From NCBI GenBank assembly GCA_047638695.1, contig JBLINY010000041.1:1-33602 (forward strand): a stretch of DNA of 33,602 bases, read 5' to 3'. The stretch comes from JAHECQ01 sp047638695 (GTDB lineage: Bacteria; Actinomycetota; Acidimicrobiia; Acidimicrobiales; SZUA-35). The notes under the pieces are model-generated. The model had not been told where the DNA came from, searched no databases, and saw only the letters and a list, made by a program, of their open reading frames with translations. This document shows positions 8,905 to 16,344 of this stretch, one piece after another. The stretch's first letter is position 1. Every line of letters begins with the position of its first letter. Made by a program: the position numbers and the translations under genes.

Positions 8905-9543
8905 TCAGCTTGCGTCGTCGGGCCGTCGGTTCACAACAGCCATTGTGGCATCAAGACCATCGGTTACGAGCCCGACGAGAGCGTCTACTGCTCGCTGGAG
9001 ACTGATGTCGAGCAAGATCTGATCTGCCTTCGATGGCCGTCGCAGCACATAGTCGCGGCCCGCCTGTGACACAGGAGGCTTCCCGACTCCGATGCGAAGG
9101 CGAGCAAAATCTGTGGTGCCAACGTGCTGAGTAACTGACTTCAGCCCGTTATGGCCAGCCATTCCACCACCCTGCTTCAGCTTGAGTCGCCCGATCTCTA
9201 AATCGAGTTCGTCATGCACAATGACCAGCTGATCCCCGGTTTCGATCCCGTGCCGACGAGCTAGAAGCCGAACGGCTTCGCCGGAGTTGTTCATGAACGT
9301 CTGGGGGAAGGCCAGGGCAACCCGTTTGTCGGCAACGAGAACTTCGGCCACGAAGGCCCGTTCCTTGCTCTTCTTCTCGAGTTCGCGGCCCTGCTGCTTG
9401 GCCAGCATGGCCACACAGTCGGCCCCGACATTGTGTCGGGTGTGTTCGAACTCGGCTCCGGGATTACCCAAACCGATGATCAGAAAGTCAGATGGTTTAC
9501 CGCGTCGAGCCTTCTCGCCCGGTCGGCGCGACAGTAGCGACAC
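8905..9543 (-). CDS. pth: Peptidyl-tRNA hydrolase
   Basis: The 212-residue enzyme recycles peptidyl-tRNA released from stalled ribosomes. Family motifs are all present: GLGNPG (24-29), catalytic His37 in TRHNVG, FMNNSG (83-88), HDELD (110-114) and GHNGL (130-134). The first 18 residues are a basic extension before the usual start (FLIIGLGNPG), so a slightly later start is possible. It lies 12 bases downstream of rplY, the usual actinobacterial pairing. The next gene starts one base after its stop. Confidence 0.97.
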   Translation of the reverse strand: MSLLSRRPGEKARRGKPSDFLIIGLGNPGAEFEHTRHNVGADCVAMLAKQQGRELEKKSKERAFVAEVLVADKRVALAFPQTFMNNSGEAVRLLARRHGIETGDQLVIVHDELDLEIGRLKLKQGGGMAGHNGLKSVTQHVGTTDFARLRIGVGKPPVSQAGRDYVLRRPSKADQILLDISLQRAVDALVGLVTDGLDATMAVVNRRPDDAS

Positions 9544-9555
9544 GCCGAGGGGCCG

Positions 9556-10236
9556 TTACTCGTCGCCCGAGGAATCGCTGCCTGCGTCGCCGCCATCGGC
9601 AGACGGGGCGTCGCCGCCTTCGGTTGCTTCGCCGTCCTTGCCCGCGAGCAGCTCGTCTTCCTCGCCCAAATCGGTCTTCGAGACCCGTGTGGCGACCGGC
9701 GCCGCGACCGTGATTCGATCAGCGATCATCGAGACAACGCCATCCGGAAGGTTGAGGTCGCCAACGGCGATTCGACTGTCCATCGTGAGATGCGAGATGT
9801 CGGCCTCGATGACGGTAGGAATGGCTCGGGGCAGGACACTGATCCGGAGGCTGAACATTTTCTGCTCGACCAGGGCTCCGGCCTCGGCCACCTCGACCGC
9901 GGTTCCTGTGAGCGTGAGCGGCACGGTGAGGCTGATAGGAACATCGCCATCGACTCGCATGAAGTCGGCGTGGGTAACCACGCGCTTGATGGGATCGCGC
10001 TGCACATCGCGAACGATGACGGTTTGCTGCTCGCCTTCGACGTCGAGAGTGAAGACCGTATTGAGGCCGGCTTCGCCTCGCAGCGCTTCACGCAGCTCGG
10101 TGTAGGTGACGCTGACGGGAACTGGATCCTTCTGCAGGCCATAGACCACGCCGGGCAGCTGGCCCGTCTCACGGAGACGTCGCGAGGGGCGAGTCCCCTG
10201 CGAGCGTCCTGTTGTTGCCTTAACCACGGTGTCCAT
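9556..10236 (-). CDS. rplY: Ribosomal protein bL25, CTC (long) form
   Basis: The 226-residue protein binds 5S rRNA in the large subunit. The N-terminal bL25 domain (about 1-93; SRRLRETGQLPGVVYG, HADFMRVD) is followed by the TL5/CTC beta domain. An acidic Gly/Ser/Asp-rich tail ends the protein. The frame is open further up, but ATG 10236 is chosen because it starts at the conserved N-terminus and is preceded by AGGAAC about six bases upstream, a rare clear ribosome binding site in this window. It is followed closely by pth and preceded by prs after a 124-base gap. Confidence 0.96.
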   Translation of the reverse strand: MDTVVKATTGRSQGTRPSRRLRETGQLPGVVYGLQKDPVPVSVTYTELREALRGEAGLNTVFTLDVEGEQQTVIVRDVQRDPIKRVVTHADFMRVDGDVPISLTVPLTLTGTAVEVAEAGALVEQKMFSLRISVLPRAIPTVIEADISHLTMDSRIAVGDLNLPDGVVSMIADRITVAAPVATRVSKTDLGEEDELLAGKDGEATEGGDAPSADGGDAGSDSSGDE

Positions 10237-10320
10237 AATCGTTCCTAGGTAGTGCGCAGAAGTCGGAGGATTCGGCGCCGAAGCGGGTGGCGCCAACCAC
10301 GAGAGGTTAACGGCGAACCG

Positions 10321-10348
10321 GCCGGGTTACACGCGCCGGGTCACACCC
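10321..10348. repeat. 14-bp imperfect direct repeat downstream of prs
   Basis: GCCGGGTTACACGC (10321-10334) and GCCGGGTCACACCC (10335-10348) differ at two positions. They lie 12 bases past the prs stop in its direction of transcription and carry TTA and TCA (TAA and TGA on the minus strand) at the same offset. The prs stop itself is not inside a unit, so this is a weaker or decayed example of the stop-codon repeats. Confidence 0.5.
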
Positions 10349-10360
10349 GCTGGCGTCGAG

Positions 10361-11341
10361 TCAGGATTGGTTCTGGCCGTCGAAGATACGACTGACCGAG
10401 GTGTCTTCGAAGACGGCACGAATGGCATCAGCGATCAGTGGGGCAATCGACAAAACCTCGAGCTTGTCGAATTGCTTGTCCGGAGGCATGGGCAGCGTGT
10501 CGGTGACGACGACCCGATCAAGCACCGAGTTCTTGAGCCGATCGATGGCCGGCCCACTGAAAACCCCATGGGTGGCAGCAGCAGTCACCGAGCTGGCACC
10601 CCGCTCAACGAGAAGTTCGGCGGCCGAGCAGATCGTGCCCGCGGTGTCGATCATGTCGTCGATCAGCACGCAGTCTCGACCCTCGACCTCGCCGACGACA
10701 TCCTTCGCCTCGACCGCGTTCTTGAGACCCTTCAGACGGCGCTTGTGCACGATGGCCAGGTCGGCATGGAGCTGTTGGGCGTATCGCTCGGCCACTTTCA
10801 CCCGACCGGCATCCGGCGAGACAACAACCAAATTTTCGCCATAGGTCTTCAGGTGGTTCACCAAAACGGGCATGGCGGTGAGATGGTCCAGCGGCCCGTT
10901 GAAGAAGCCCTGGATTTGACCGCTGTGCAGATCGACTGACACCAAGCGAGACGCTCCGGCAGCCGCGAAGAGATCGGCGGTGAGGCGAGCAGTGATCGGC
11001 TCGCGACCCTCGGACTTTCGGTCCTGGCGGCCATAGCCGTAGAAGGGCATCACTGCGGTGATTCGCTTGGCCGATGCCCGACGAGCGGCATCAACCATGA
11101 TCAGATGCTCGAAGATGGCATCGTTGACCGAGCGGCCTTCGAGAGCTCCATGGCTTTGCACGATGAAGACATCGGACCCGCGCACTGACTCGGCGAAACG
11201 ACAATGAGTTTCGGTGTTGGCGAACTGACTGAGGTGAGCCTCAGTGACCTCGACCCCAAGACTGAGACCGACGGCTTCAGCCAGCTCAGGGTTTTGGCGG
11301 CCAGTGAACAGATGCAGGGTTTTCTTGGTTACTAGATCCAT
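10361..11341 (-). CDS. prs: Ribose-phosphate pyrophosphokinase
   Basis: Makes PRPP from ribose 5-phosphate and ATP for nucleotide, histidine and tryptophan synthesis. The 326-residue length is typical. Visible motifs are FANTETHCRF near the N-terminus, the ATP-site loop MPFYGYGRQDRK, SVDLHSGQIQGFF with the metal-binding histidine, and the PRPP loop VLIDDMIDTAGTI. The frame continues about 67 codons further upstream, but those residues are low-quality and run into the end of glmU; ATG 11341 matches the family N-terminus (KKTLHLFTGRQNPELA). It lies 38 bases after glmU, the conserved glmU-prs arrangement. Confidence 0.97.
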   Translation of the reverse strand: MDLVTKKTLHLFTGRQNPELAEAVGLSLGVEVTEAHLSQFANTETHCRFAESVRGSDVFIVQSHGALEGRSVNDAIFEHLIMVDAARRASAKRITAVMPFYGYGRQDRKSEGREPITARLTADLFAAAGASRLVSVDLHSGQIQGFFNGPLDHLTAMPVLVNHLKTYGENLVVVSPDAGRVKVAERYAQQLHADLAIVHKRRLKGLKNAVEAKDVVGEVEGRDCVLIDDMIDTAGTICSAAELLVERGASSVTAAATHGVFSGPAIDRLKNSVLDRVVVTDTLPMPPDKQFDKLEVLSIAPLIADAIRAVFEDTSVSRIFDGQNQS

Positions 11342-11379
11342 GGTTCCCGGGTGCTCCCACCCGACTGACGACCCGTTGG

Positions 11380-12471
11380 CTACTCGTCGCCTAGTGCAGC
11401 ATAGAAGGCTCCCGTCACCGTGCCATCGGAGATCTCTGCTCCCGGTTCGACGACTGCGAACGGACCGACCCGGCAGTGGTCGCCGATTGTGGCCAGACGG
11501 GCCATCGTTTTCTCGATCACGGTCTCTCGGCCGATCGTGCAACGGTCGAGGCGAGTGTCTGGTCCGATCTCACAGCCATCACCAATCACGGTGTTTCCCT
11601 GCAGAATCGTGCCGGGGAAAAGCGTGACATCGGTACCAAGCACAACCGTAGCGTCGATGTACGTGTGGTCTGGATCGAGCATCGTCACACCGGCCTCGAG
11701 CCAGTTCCTGTTCGTGCGCCGACGCAACTCGGCCTCGGCCTCGGCCAACTCGAGTCGCGTATCGACAGGTTGCAAGTCGGCGCTGGCCGGCACCAGCGCA
11801 GTGGCTGCCAAGTGGCCACTCTCGGCTAAGACCCCGACGACATCAGCCAACATATTGGCCCCGGTCGATCGATCGGGGGCCGTCCGGCGGACAGCCGGAG
11901 CAAGAAGGCCGCGGCGGATGCAATAGACCCCAAGCGGGACCTCGGGTAGCGCCAACTCCGCACCGACCAGATCATCGCTTCGAACGATCGAAGCCACTTC
12001 GCCGTGCCTGTCTCGAACGATCCGATCACTGCCCGAGGGATCATCGACTACGGCCGCGAGCACCGTGCATGCCGCCTGCCGCTCGCGGTGTACGCCAACG
12101 AGATGGATCAGCGACTCGGCCTCGACCAGAGGGACGTCGGCCGTCATGACGATCAAATCACCGTCGTCATCGAAATCATCAAAACCAGTCAGGCCGATAA
12201 GGGCAGCGTCACCCGAACCACGATCGAATCTCTGCTCGACGAACTGGAGGCCGAAGGGAGGCGGATCCTCGAGGATTCTCTTGCTGACCCAGTCGCCCGA
12301 TTGGCCGGTAACGACGACGGCCTGATCAACGCCCGCACCCTTCAGACCGTCAAGAACATACGAGAGCATCGGACGTCCGCACAGCAGGTGAATCGACTTT
12401 GGTCGCTCCGAGCGCATCGTCGCACCCGATCCGGTTGCGATCACCAGCGCAGAAAGAGAGGCAGTAGCCAT
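11380..12471 (-). CDS. glmU: GlmU-like UDP-GlcNAc pyrophosphorylase, C-terminally truncated
   Basis: By position and fold this is GlmU, which normally makes UDP-GlcNAc for the cell wall. The N-terminal nucleotidyltransferase domain keeps PK in SERPKSIHLLCGRPM and the metal aspartate in TADVPLV. The signature loop reads ATGSGATM instead of AAGxGTRM, the GTGHA region reads GSGDAA and the VNNR region reads VDTR. The left-handed beta-helix begins (GTILQGNTVIGDGCEIGP) but the protein stops at residue 363, just after VGPFAVVEPGAEISDGTVTGAFY. The acetyltransferase active-site half, present in the usual 450-490 residue enzyme, is missing. Only 38 bases separate the stop from prs, so no remnant follows. 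The frame is open upstream through the tRNA, but ATG 12471 fits the family start. Confidence 0.85.
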   Translation of the reverse strand: MATASLSALVIATGSGATMRSERPKSIHLLCGRPMLSYVLDGLKGAGVDQAVVVTGQSGDWVSKRILEDPPPFGLQFVEQRFDRGSGDAALIGLTGFDDFDDDGDLIVMTADVPLVEAESLIHLVGVHRERQAACTVLAAVVDDPSGSDRIVRDRHGEVASIVRSDDLVGAELALPEVPLGVYCIRRGLLAPAVRRTAPDRSTGANMLADVVGVLAESGHLAATALVPASADLQPVDTRLELAEAEAELRRRTNRNWLEAGVTMLDPDHTYIDATVVLGTDVTLFPGTILQGNTVIGDGCEIGPDTRLDRCTIGRETVIEKTMARLATIGDHCRVGPFAVVEPGAEISDGTVTGAFYAALGDE

Positions 12472-12568
12472 GCGCTCTTGTCTAGCAAGCGCCCCGCTCG
12501 GAGGGAGTTTCCCTGGACAACAAAGCCATGTTCTGGGTAGCAAAATCCTGTTGAGCAAACGCCCGCTT

Positions 12569-12644
12569 TGGCTCCCGGGGCAGGATTCGAACCTGCAACG
12601 GCTGGATTCAAAGTCCAGTGTTCTACCAGTTGAACTACCCGGGA
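12569..12644 (-). tRNA. tRNA-Gln (anticodon TTG)
   Basis: On the minus strand the acceptor arm TCCCGGG (from 12644) pairs with CCCGGGA. The anticodon arm CTGGA/TCCAG encloses the loop CTTTGAA (12607-12613) with anticodon TTG, and the T-arm has GCAGG-TTCGAAT-CCTGC. Discriminator G is followed by an encoded CCA (12569-12571). Located 97 bases upstream of glmU on the same strand. Confidence 0.97.
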
Positions 12645-12724
12645 CTGCCTGGCCCATTGGGGCCGCTTGGAAACGGTATCGCCGAGTCGGTCGGCCACGA
12701 CATCTTTGTTGCGCCCACCCGACA

Positions 12725-12751
12725 TTGCTCCACTGGGACCCAGCGGAGCAA
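12725..12751. promoter_or_regulatory. 27-bp near-perfect palindrome between tRNA-Gln and bS22
   Basis: Arms TTGCTCC and GGAGCAA (7 bp) flank an A/C mismatch, then CTGGG and CCCAG (5 bp) around a single central base. It lies in the divergent region between the tRNA-Gln gene (minus) and the bS22 gene (plus), about 70 bases upstream of bS22. It could be an operator for a dimeric regulator or a leader hairpin in the bS22 transcript. No known operator is recognised. Confidence 0.4.
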
Positions 12752-12822
12752 GGTAATGACCGAGAAGAGTTGCGACTCAGCAGTGTCGCGACCGACCCGG
12801 CTGGCGCTAGCCTCAGCCGCTC

Positions 12823-12924
12823 ATGGGATCGCTCATCAAGAAGCGCCGCAAGCGCATGCGTAAGAAGAAGCACCGCAAGCTCCTGAAGCGGACGCGCGTG
12901 CAACGTCGCAACAAAAAGAAGTAG
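12823..12924 (+). CDS. Ribosomal protein bS22 (AURKAIP1/COX24-type), 33 residues
   Basis: The reading frame encodes a 33-residue, extremely basic peptide beginning MGSLIKKRRKRM and containing KKKHRKLLKRTRVQRR. It matches in length and pattern the small-subunit protein bS22 known from mycobacterial ribosomes and the AURKAIP1/COX24 C-terminal domain (KxxKHKxxK...RR). Such genes are often missed because of their size. It is the only plus-strand gene in a stretch of minus-strand genes. A 9-bp GC-rich hairpin 25 bases after its stop could terminate transcription. No clear Shine-Dalgarno is visible. Confidence 0.88.
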   Translation: MGSLIKKRRKRMRKKKHRKLLKRTRVQRRNKKK

Positions 12925-12933
12925 CAGCAACCG

Positions 12934-13671
12934 TCAGCTGAGGTCCGGCGACCACCCCGCAGGGGTGGTCTTCGCGAGTACTCGGTTGGGACCCGGATAC
13001 GACCCAACCACGAACCAGCTGGAGCCACTGCCCGCCAAGGTGGGTCGTTGGCCCGTCGCCTCTGCTAATTCGTCGCGCCACTGGGCCAACTCCGGCGCCA
13101 CCACGAGCGCCGCCGGTTCGAGATCGTTCGGACTCTCGTTGTTGGTCGGCCCCCCGAGGGCGTCCCACGCCCGATACACCGCAGGGGTCGGGCAGGCGAT
13201 GGGCGGCGTCACGAGCGTCAGTGTGAGCGGCTCATAGGCAAGGGGTTCGACGATCTCGCCCATGCCTCGCACCCTGGCCCGCCCCCCAATCAAACAGAAG
13301 GCAACATCGGCACCGATCTGAGCCGCCGCTTCGACGTCGTCGAATCCGGCCCACCGGAGCACCGCTGCGGCATCCGCCGACCCGCCGCCGAGACCCGCTT
13401 GGGATGGGATCCGTTTCGTCAGAGCCACGCCGGCGTCGCGTTCGGCCAAGCGCAGCGCCCGGGCGACGAGATTGTCATCGTCGGCAACAACGTCATCGGT
13501 ACCGCCCTCGATTGTCAGGCTCGTGCCCTGAGGGTCGATCTCGAGCGTGTCAAAGAGGTCGAGGGTGACCATCTCGGCATCAATGAGATGAAGACCGTCG
13601 TCGCGAACGCCCGTGCACCTCAGCGTCAAGGTCAGTTTGGCCGGTGCCGCGACTCTGATCGTCTCGCTCAT
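12934..13671 (-). CDS. ispE: 4-diphosphocytidyl-2-C-methyl-D-erythritol kinase
   Basis: A GHMP kinase that phosphorylates CDP-methylerythritol in the MEP isoprenoid pathway. The 245 residues include the N-terminal APAKLTLTL segment (lysine 12), the ATP loop PSQAGLGGGSADAAA (89-103) and the GADVAFCL segment. A shortened C-terminal lobe contains LAGSGSSWF. It is shorter than the usual 280-310 residues, mostly through trimmed loops. It starts 26 bases after rsmA, the conserved ksgA-ispE order of actinobacteria, and converges on bS22. Confidence 0.93.
   Translation of the reverse strand: MSETIRVAAPAKLTLTLRCTGVRDDGLHLIDAEMVTLDLFDTLEIDPQGTSLTIEGGTDDVVADDDNLVARALRLAERDAGVALTKRIPSQAGLGGGSADAAAVLRWAGFDDVEAAAQIGADVAFCLIGGRARVRGMGEIVEPLAYEPLTLTLVTPPIACPTPAVYRAWDALGGPTNNESPNDLEPAALVVAPELAQWRDELAEATGQRPTLAGSGSSWFVVGSYPGPNRVLAKTTPAGWSPDLS
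12950..12970 (+). terminator. Hairpin terminator after bS22
   Basis: GACCACCCC and GGGGTGGTC form a perfect 9-bp stem with a GCA loop, followed on the plus strand by TTCG. It lies 25 bases after the bS22 stop and inside the 3' end of ispE on the other strand. The U-tract is poor, so termination is likely but unproven. Confidence 0.5.
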
Positions 13672-13697
13672 CGGTGCAATCTAGTCACCGCCGCACG

Positions 13698-14534
13698 TTA
13701 GGAGTGGTCGCGGTTTGCTGGTTCGCAGCGTGCAAGCCGGCCCCACGAGGGCAGATCAAGCTGCTCGGCTCGGTCGGTCGGGCGAACATCGCAGCCTTCG
13801 ATGTCGTCCGACGACAGGTGGGACGACAGGCTTCTTCGCAACATCTTTCGCCGCTGACCGAATCCGGCTCGCACCAACGTCGCAAGACGCTCGAAGTCGG
13901 CATCGATCTGGGGTCGCTCGGTGCGATCGATCCGGACCAGCACTGACTCGACTCGCGGCTTGGGCAGGAAAACCTCGGCGGAAACCGATCCGACCACACT
14001 GGCGGTGCCCCAATAGGCTCGCAGCACCGACGGAATCCCGCACGCCGATGTCCCCGGCTCGGCCGCAAGACGCTCGCCAACTTCGCGTTGCACCATCACC
14101 AGCCACCGCACAAGTGACGGCTGGTCCCGAAGAAGATCGAGCACCAAAGGTGTAGCAACGTTGTACGGAAGATTGGCAATGACCGACCAATCATCGGTTC
14201 CTAGCAACGGTCCCCAATCCAGATTCAACGCATCACCGTGAACAATGGTGGCGTCATGACCGGCGACGACCTCTCGCAGCGCAGGAAGGACGTACTGGTC
14301 GATCTCGACCGCTGTCACCTTTGCTCCGGCCGCCAGCAACCCCAAGGTCAGAGAACCCAGGCCCGGGCCGATCTCGATGACACGGTCTCCCGCCTCGACA
14401 CCCGCCAGCCGCACGATCTTGTCGATCGTGTTCGGGTCACACAGGAAGTTCTGCCCCAGTGCCCGGCTCGGCTGAAGGCCGTGTCGATCGAGCAACTCCC
14501 GAACATTGGTCCGGGTAAGGCGCATCGGGGGCAT
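13698..14534 (-). CDS. rsmA: 16S rRNA adenine dimethyltransferase RsmA/KsgA
   Basis: Dimethylates two adjacent adenines in the 3'-terminal hairpin of 16S rRNA late in small-subunit assembly. The 278-residue sequence shows GQNFL (27-31), the SAM-binding VIEIGPGLGSLT (52-63), the catalytic NLPYN (121-125) and FLPKPRVESVLVRID of the C-terminal region. Start could be ATG 14534 or the ATG three codons later. It lies between the Rpf-like gene and ispE, as in mycobacteria. A 10-bp hairpin sits in the spacer upstream. Confidence 0.97.
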   Translation of the reverse strand: MPPMRLTRTNVRELLDRHGLQPSRALGQNFLCDPNTIDKIVRLAGVEAGDRVIEIGPGLGSLTLGLLAAGAKVTAVEIDQYVLPALREVVAGHDATIVHGDALNLDWGPLLGTDDWSVIANLPYNVATPLVLDLLRDQPSLVRWLVMVQREVGERLAAEPGTSACGIPSVLRAYWGTASVVGSVSAEVFLPKPRVESVLVRIDRTERPQIDADFERLATLVRAGFGQRRKMLRRSLSSHLSSDDIEGCDVRPTDRAEQLDLPSWGRLARCEPANRDHS

Positions 14535-14550
14535 GACCCGACGCTAACCA

Positions 14551-14579
14551 GACCTCGAGCCACAGCGTCGCTCGAGGTC
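14551..14579 (-). terminator. Hairpin between the Rpf-like gene and rsmA
   Basis: GACCTCGAGC and GCTCGAGGTC form a perfect 10-bp stem with a 9-base loop, in the 50-base spacer between the Rpf-like stop and the rsmA start. It has no T-run on the minus strand, so it may be a terminator, an attenuator or an RNA processing site. Confidence 0.4.
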
Positions 14580-14584
14580 AGACC

Positions 14585-15391
14585 TCAGACTGCGGCAGCG
14601 GCCTTGCGTCCGCACGTAGGCCAGGGAGCCCATCCGCGCTGGTTCCAGAGGGCCAGAGCCAGGGCATCTTGATCGGCCGGACTCGCTGCGTTCGGTAGCA
14701 CTCCGACGAGATCTGGACGCTGCGAGGTGCTCGCGACTCTGTCCCAGGCCGCAACGCTGAACTGGTAGGCGCCGCGGTAAAGACCGTTCGAGCTGACGAT
14801 CGTGTAGTTGCCACCCGATTCGCACGTGCGCAGCACCGCCCATTGATTCGCTGAGGGACCCGCTGGCACCGGCAGTGTTTCACCCAGCCCCGGCCGCACT
14901 GCCTCGGTGGTCTCGTCGCTTGGCGTCGTCGGTGCCGGGCTGATTGCGGCAGTCGTCGGCACGGCAGCAGTAGTCGGTGCAGCAGTGCTCGGTGCAGTCG
15001 TTGGCGCCGCTGTCGTTGGTGAAGCTGTAGCGGGCGTAGCGATCGGGGACGTCGCGTCCGGTGCATCGGCCGTCGGAGCGTCAGCGGTGGACGAGACAGC
15101 CGCCTGGCTCGTTTCTGGTGTCGCTGACTCCGAGGTCTCCTCCGCAGCCAGATTTGCGCGTCCGACTGCCGACGACGGCACCGTTGCCAGGGTCGTGACG
15201 ACCGTCGTAGCTGCGGTGGCTTGTTCGACGGTCGTGCTTATCGCGCTCGACTGAACAGCGTCTACTTGCACCGCTCCTGCGTTCTGCTGGGAAAGCAGGA
15301 TTGGAACCAGTATCAGGGTGGCGACAATGGCCGCCGACACACCAAAGGGACTGACGTTCCGTCGAGGGGCAGGGGTCGACTCTTCAACCAT
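14585..15391 (-). CDS. Resuscitation-promoting-factor-like transglycosylase
   Basis: An exported muralytic enzyme of the Rpf type. From the chosen ATG (15391, preceded by GGAAG) the protein has 268 residues. These are a short cytoplasmic segment with an arginine pair, a hydrophobic signal or anchor (about 17-36), about 110 residues of Ala/Thr/Pro/Ser-rich linker and the C-terminal lysozyme-like Rpf domain (about 180-265). In that domain WAVLRTCESGGNY holds the catalytic glutamate (about E191), and C190 and C260 (GWAPWPTCG) match the conserved disulfide pair. The frame is open to 15574 within tatD; a GTG at 15433 is an alternative start. The tatD-rpf-rsmA order matches mycobacterial rpfB, but no DUF348 or G5 domains are present. 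Confidence 0.88.
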   Translation of the reverse strand: MVEESTPAPRRNVSPFGVSAAIVATLILVPILLSQQNAGAVQVDAVQSSAISTTVEQATAATTVVTTLATVPSSAVGRANLAAEETSESATPETSQAAVSSTADAPTADAPDATSPIATPATASPTTAAPTTAPSTAAPTTAAVPTTAAISPAPTTPSDETTEAVRPGLGETLPVPAGPSANQWAVLRTCESGGNYTIVSSNGLYRGAYQFSVAAWDRVASTSQRPDLVGVLPNAASPADQDALALALWNQRGWAPWPTCGRKAAAAV

Positions 15392-15540
15392 CTCGTCTTC
15401 CGCGAGCGGAAGATCGAGTTCGTCATCGTTCACCCCGTTTGGGTGCCCAAGAGTCGAGGCAGTGAGGGGGCTGCATCGCACGGGGCGGGACGGTAGGTGC
15501 GCCACCACCCGAACGCAACCTCCTCGACGTGGTCGTTCAG

Positions 15541-16323
15541 TCACTCTCCGTAGAGATTCCTGCCATTCACCCACGTAGAGCTAGCCACATCCTCGACCGT
15601 GATTTTCTTCACTTTTGCGATCTCAGCCCCGACAAACGGAACAAGGGCAGGCCGGTTGGGTTGGCCTCGATGTGGCACCGGCGTGAGAAACGGGGCATCG
15701 GTTTCGACCAGCAAACGGTCGATCGGAGTGATCTCTGCTGCGGCCCGCAACTCGTCGGCCGTTTTGAAGGTGATGATGCCACTGAACGACAGGTAGGCGC
15801 CACGTTCGAGGCTCTTCTCAGCTTCCGCCGGGCCGCCGCTGAAGCAATGGAAGACTGTGCGAGCTGGCATACCGCAAGCGTCGAGGATGGCAAAGGTGTC
15901 GTCCCATGCCTCCCGTGTATGGATAACAAGCGCCAGATCATGCCGGTGAGCCAGATCGATCTGTTGTTCGAACACCTCACGCTGTTCGACGCGGGGCGAG
16001 TTGTCGTAGTGATAGTCGAGCCCGCACTCGCCAACGGCCAGCACCTTTGGCTCGGCCAGGAGCGCTTCAAGTCCATCAATTCCGGACTTAGCGTCGTGTG
16101 GGTGCACGCCAGCGGTGGCCCAAACCCCATCGTGCTTCTTGGCGATCTCGATGGCCTGCCGACTGTCGGCGACGTCACAGCCAACGGTGAGCATCTTGGT
16201 GACACCAGCGGCATTGGCGAAGGCCACCGCTTCCGCGGCGTCATCCTTCATCGTGGTGAGGTGGCAATGATTGTCGAACCACTCAGTCATCTCAACCGAC
16301 CAACCATATGAATCGACCAACAT
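15541..16323 (-). CDS. tatD: TatD family metal-dependent hydrolase
   Basis: A TIM-barrel hydrolase of the TatD family, reported to act as a DNase. About 260 residues. Metal ligands are visible: the HCH pair (H19, H21), glutamate in VGECGLDY, histidine in VIHTREA, histidine in VFHCFSGG and aspartate in VETDAPFL. The final PHRGQPNRP signature is also present. The start may instead be the ATG at 16290 (MTEWFDNHCH), which is closer to the family N-terminus and preceded by GGTTGAG. It follows metG by about 20 bases. Confidence 0.94.
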   Translation of the reverse strand: MLVDSYGWSVEMTEWFDNHCHLTTMKDDAAEAVAFANAAGVTKMLTVGCDVADSRQAIEIAKKHDGVWATAGVHPHDAKSGIDGLEALLAEPKVLAVGECGLDYHYDNSPRVEQREVFEQQIDLAHRHDLALVIHTREAWDDTFAILDACGMPARTVFHCFSGGPAEAEKSLERGAYLSFSGIITFKTADELRAAAEITPIDRLLVETDAPFLTPVPHRGQPNRPALVPFVGAEIAKVKKITVEDVASSTWVNGRNLYGE

Positions 16324-16344
16324 CTGAACCCAGCAACATGTGAC

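Noticed and set aside
12441..12930. N-terminal extension of glmU through the tRNA-Gln gene
   Set aside because: The open frame runs over the tRNA and the bS22 gene on the opposite strand; the GlmU family N-terminus begins at ATG 12471.
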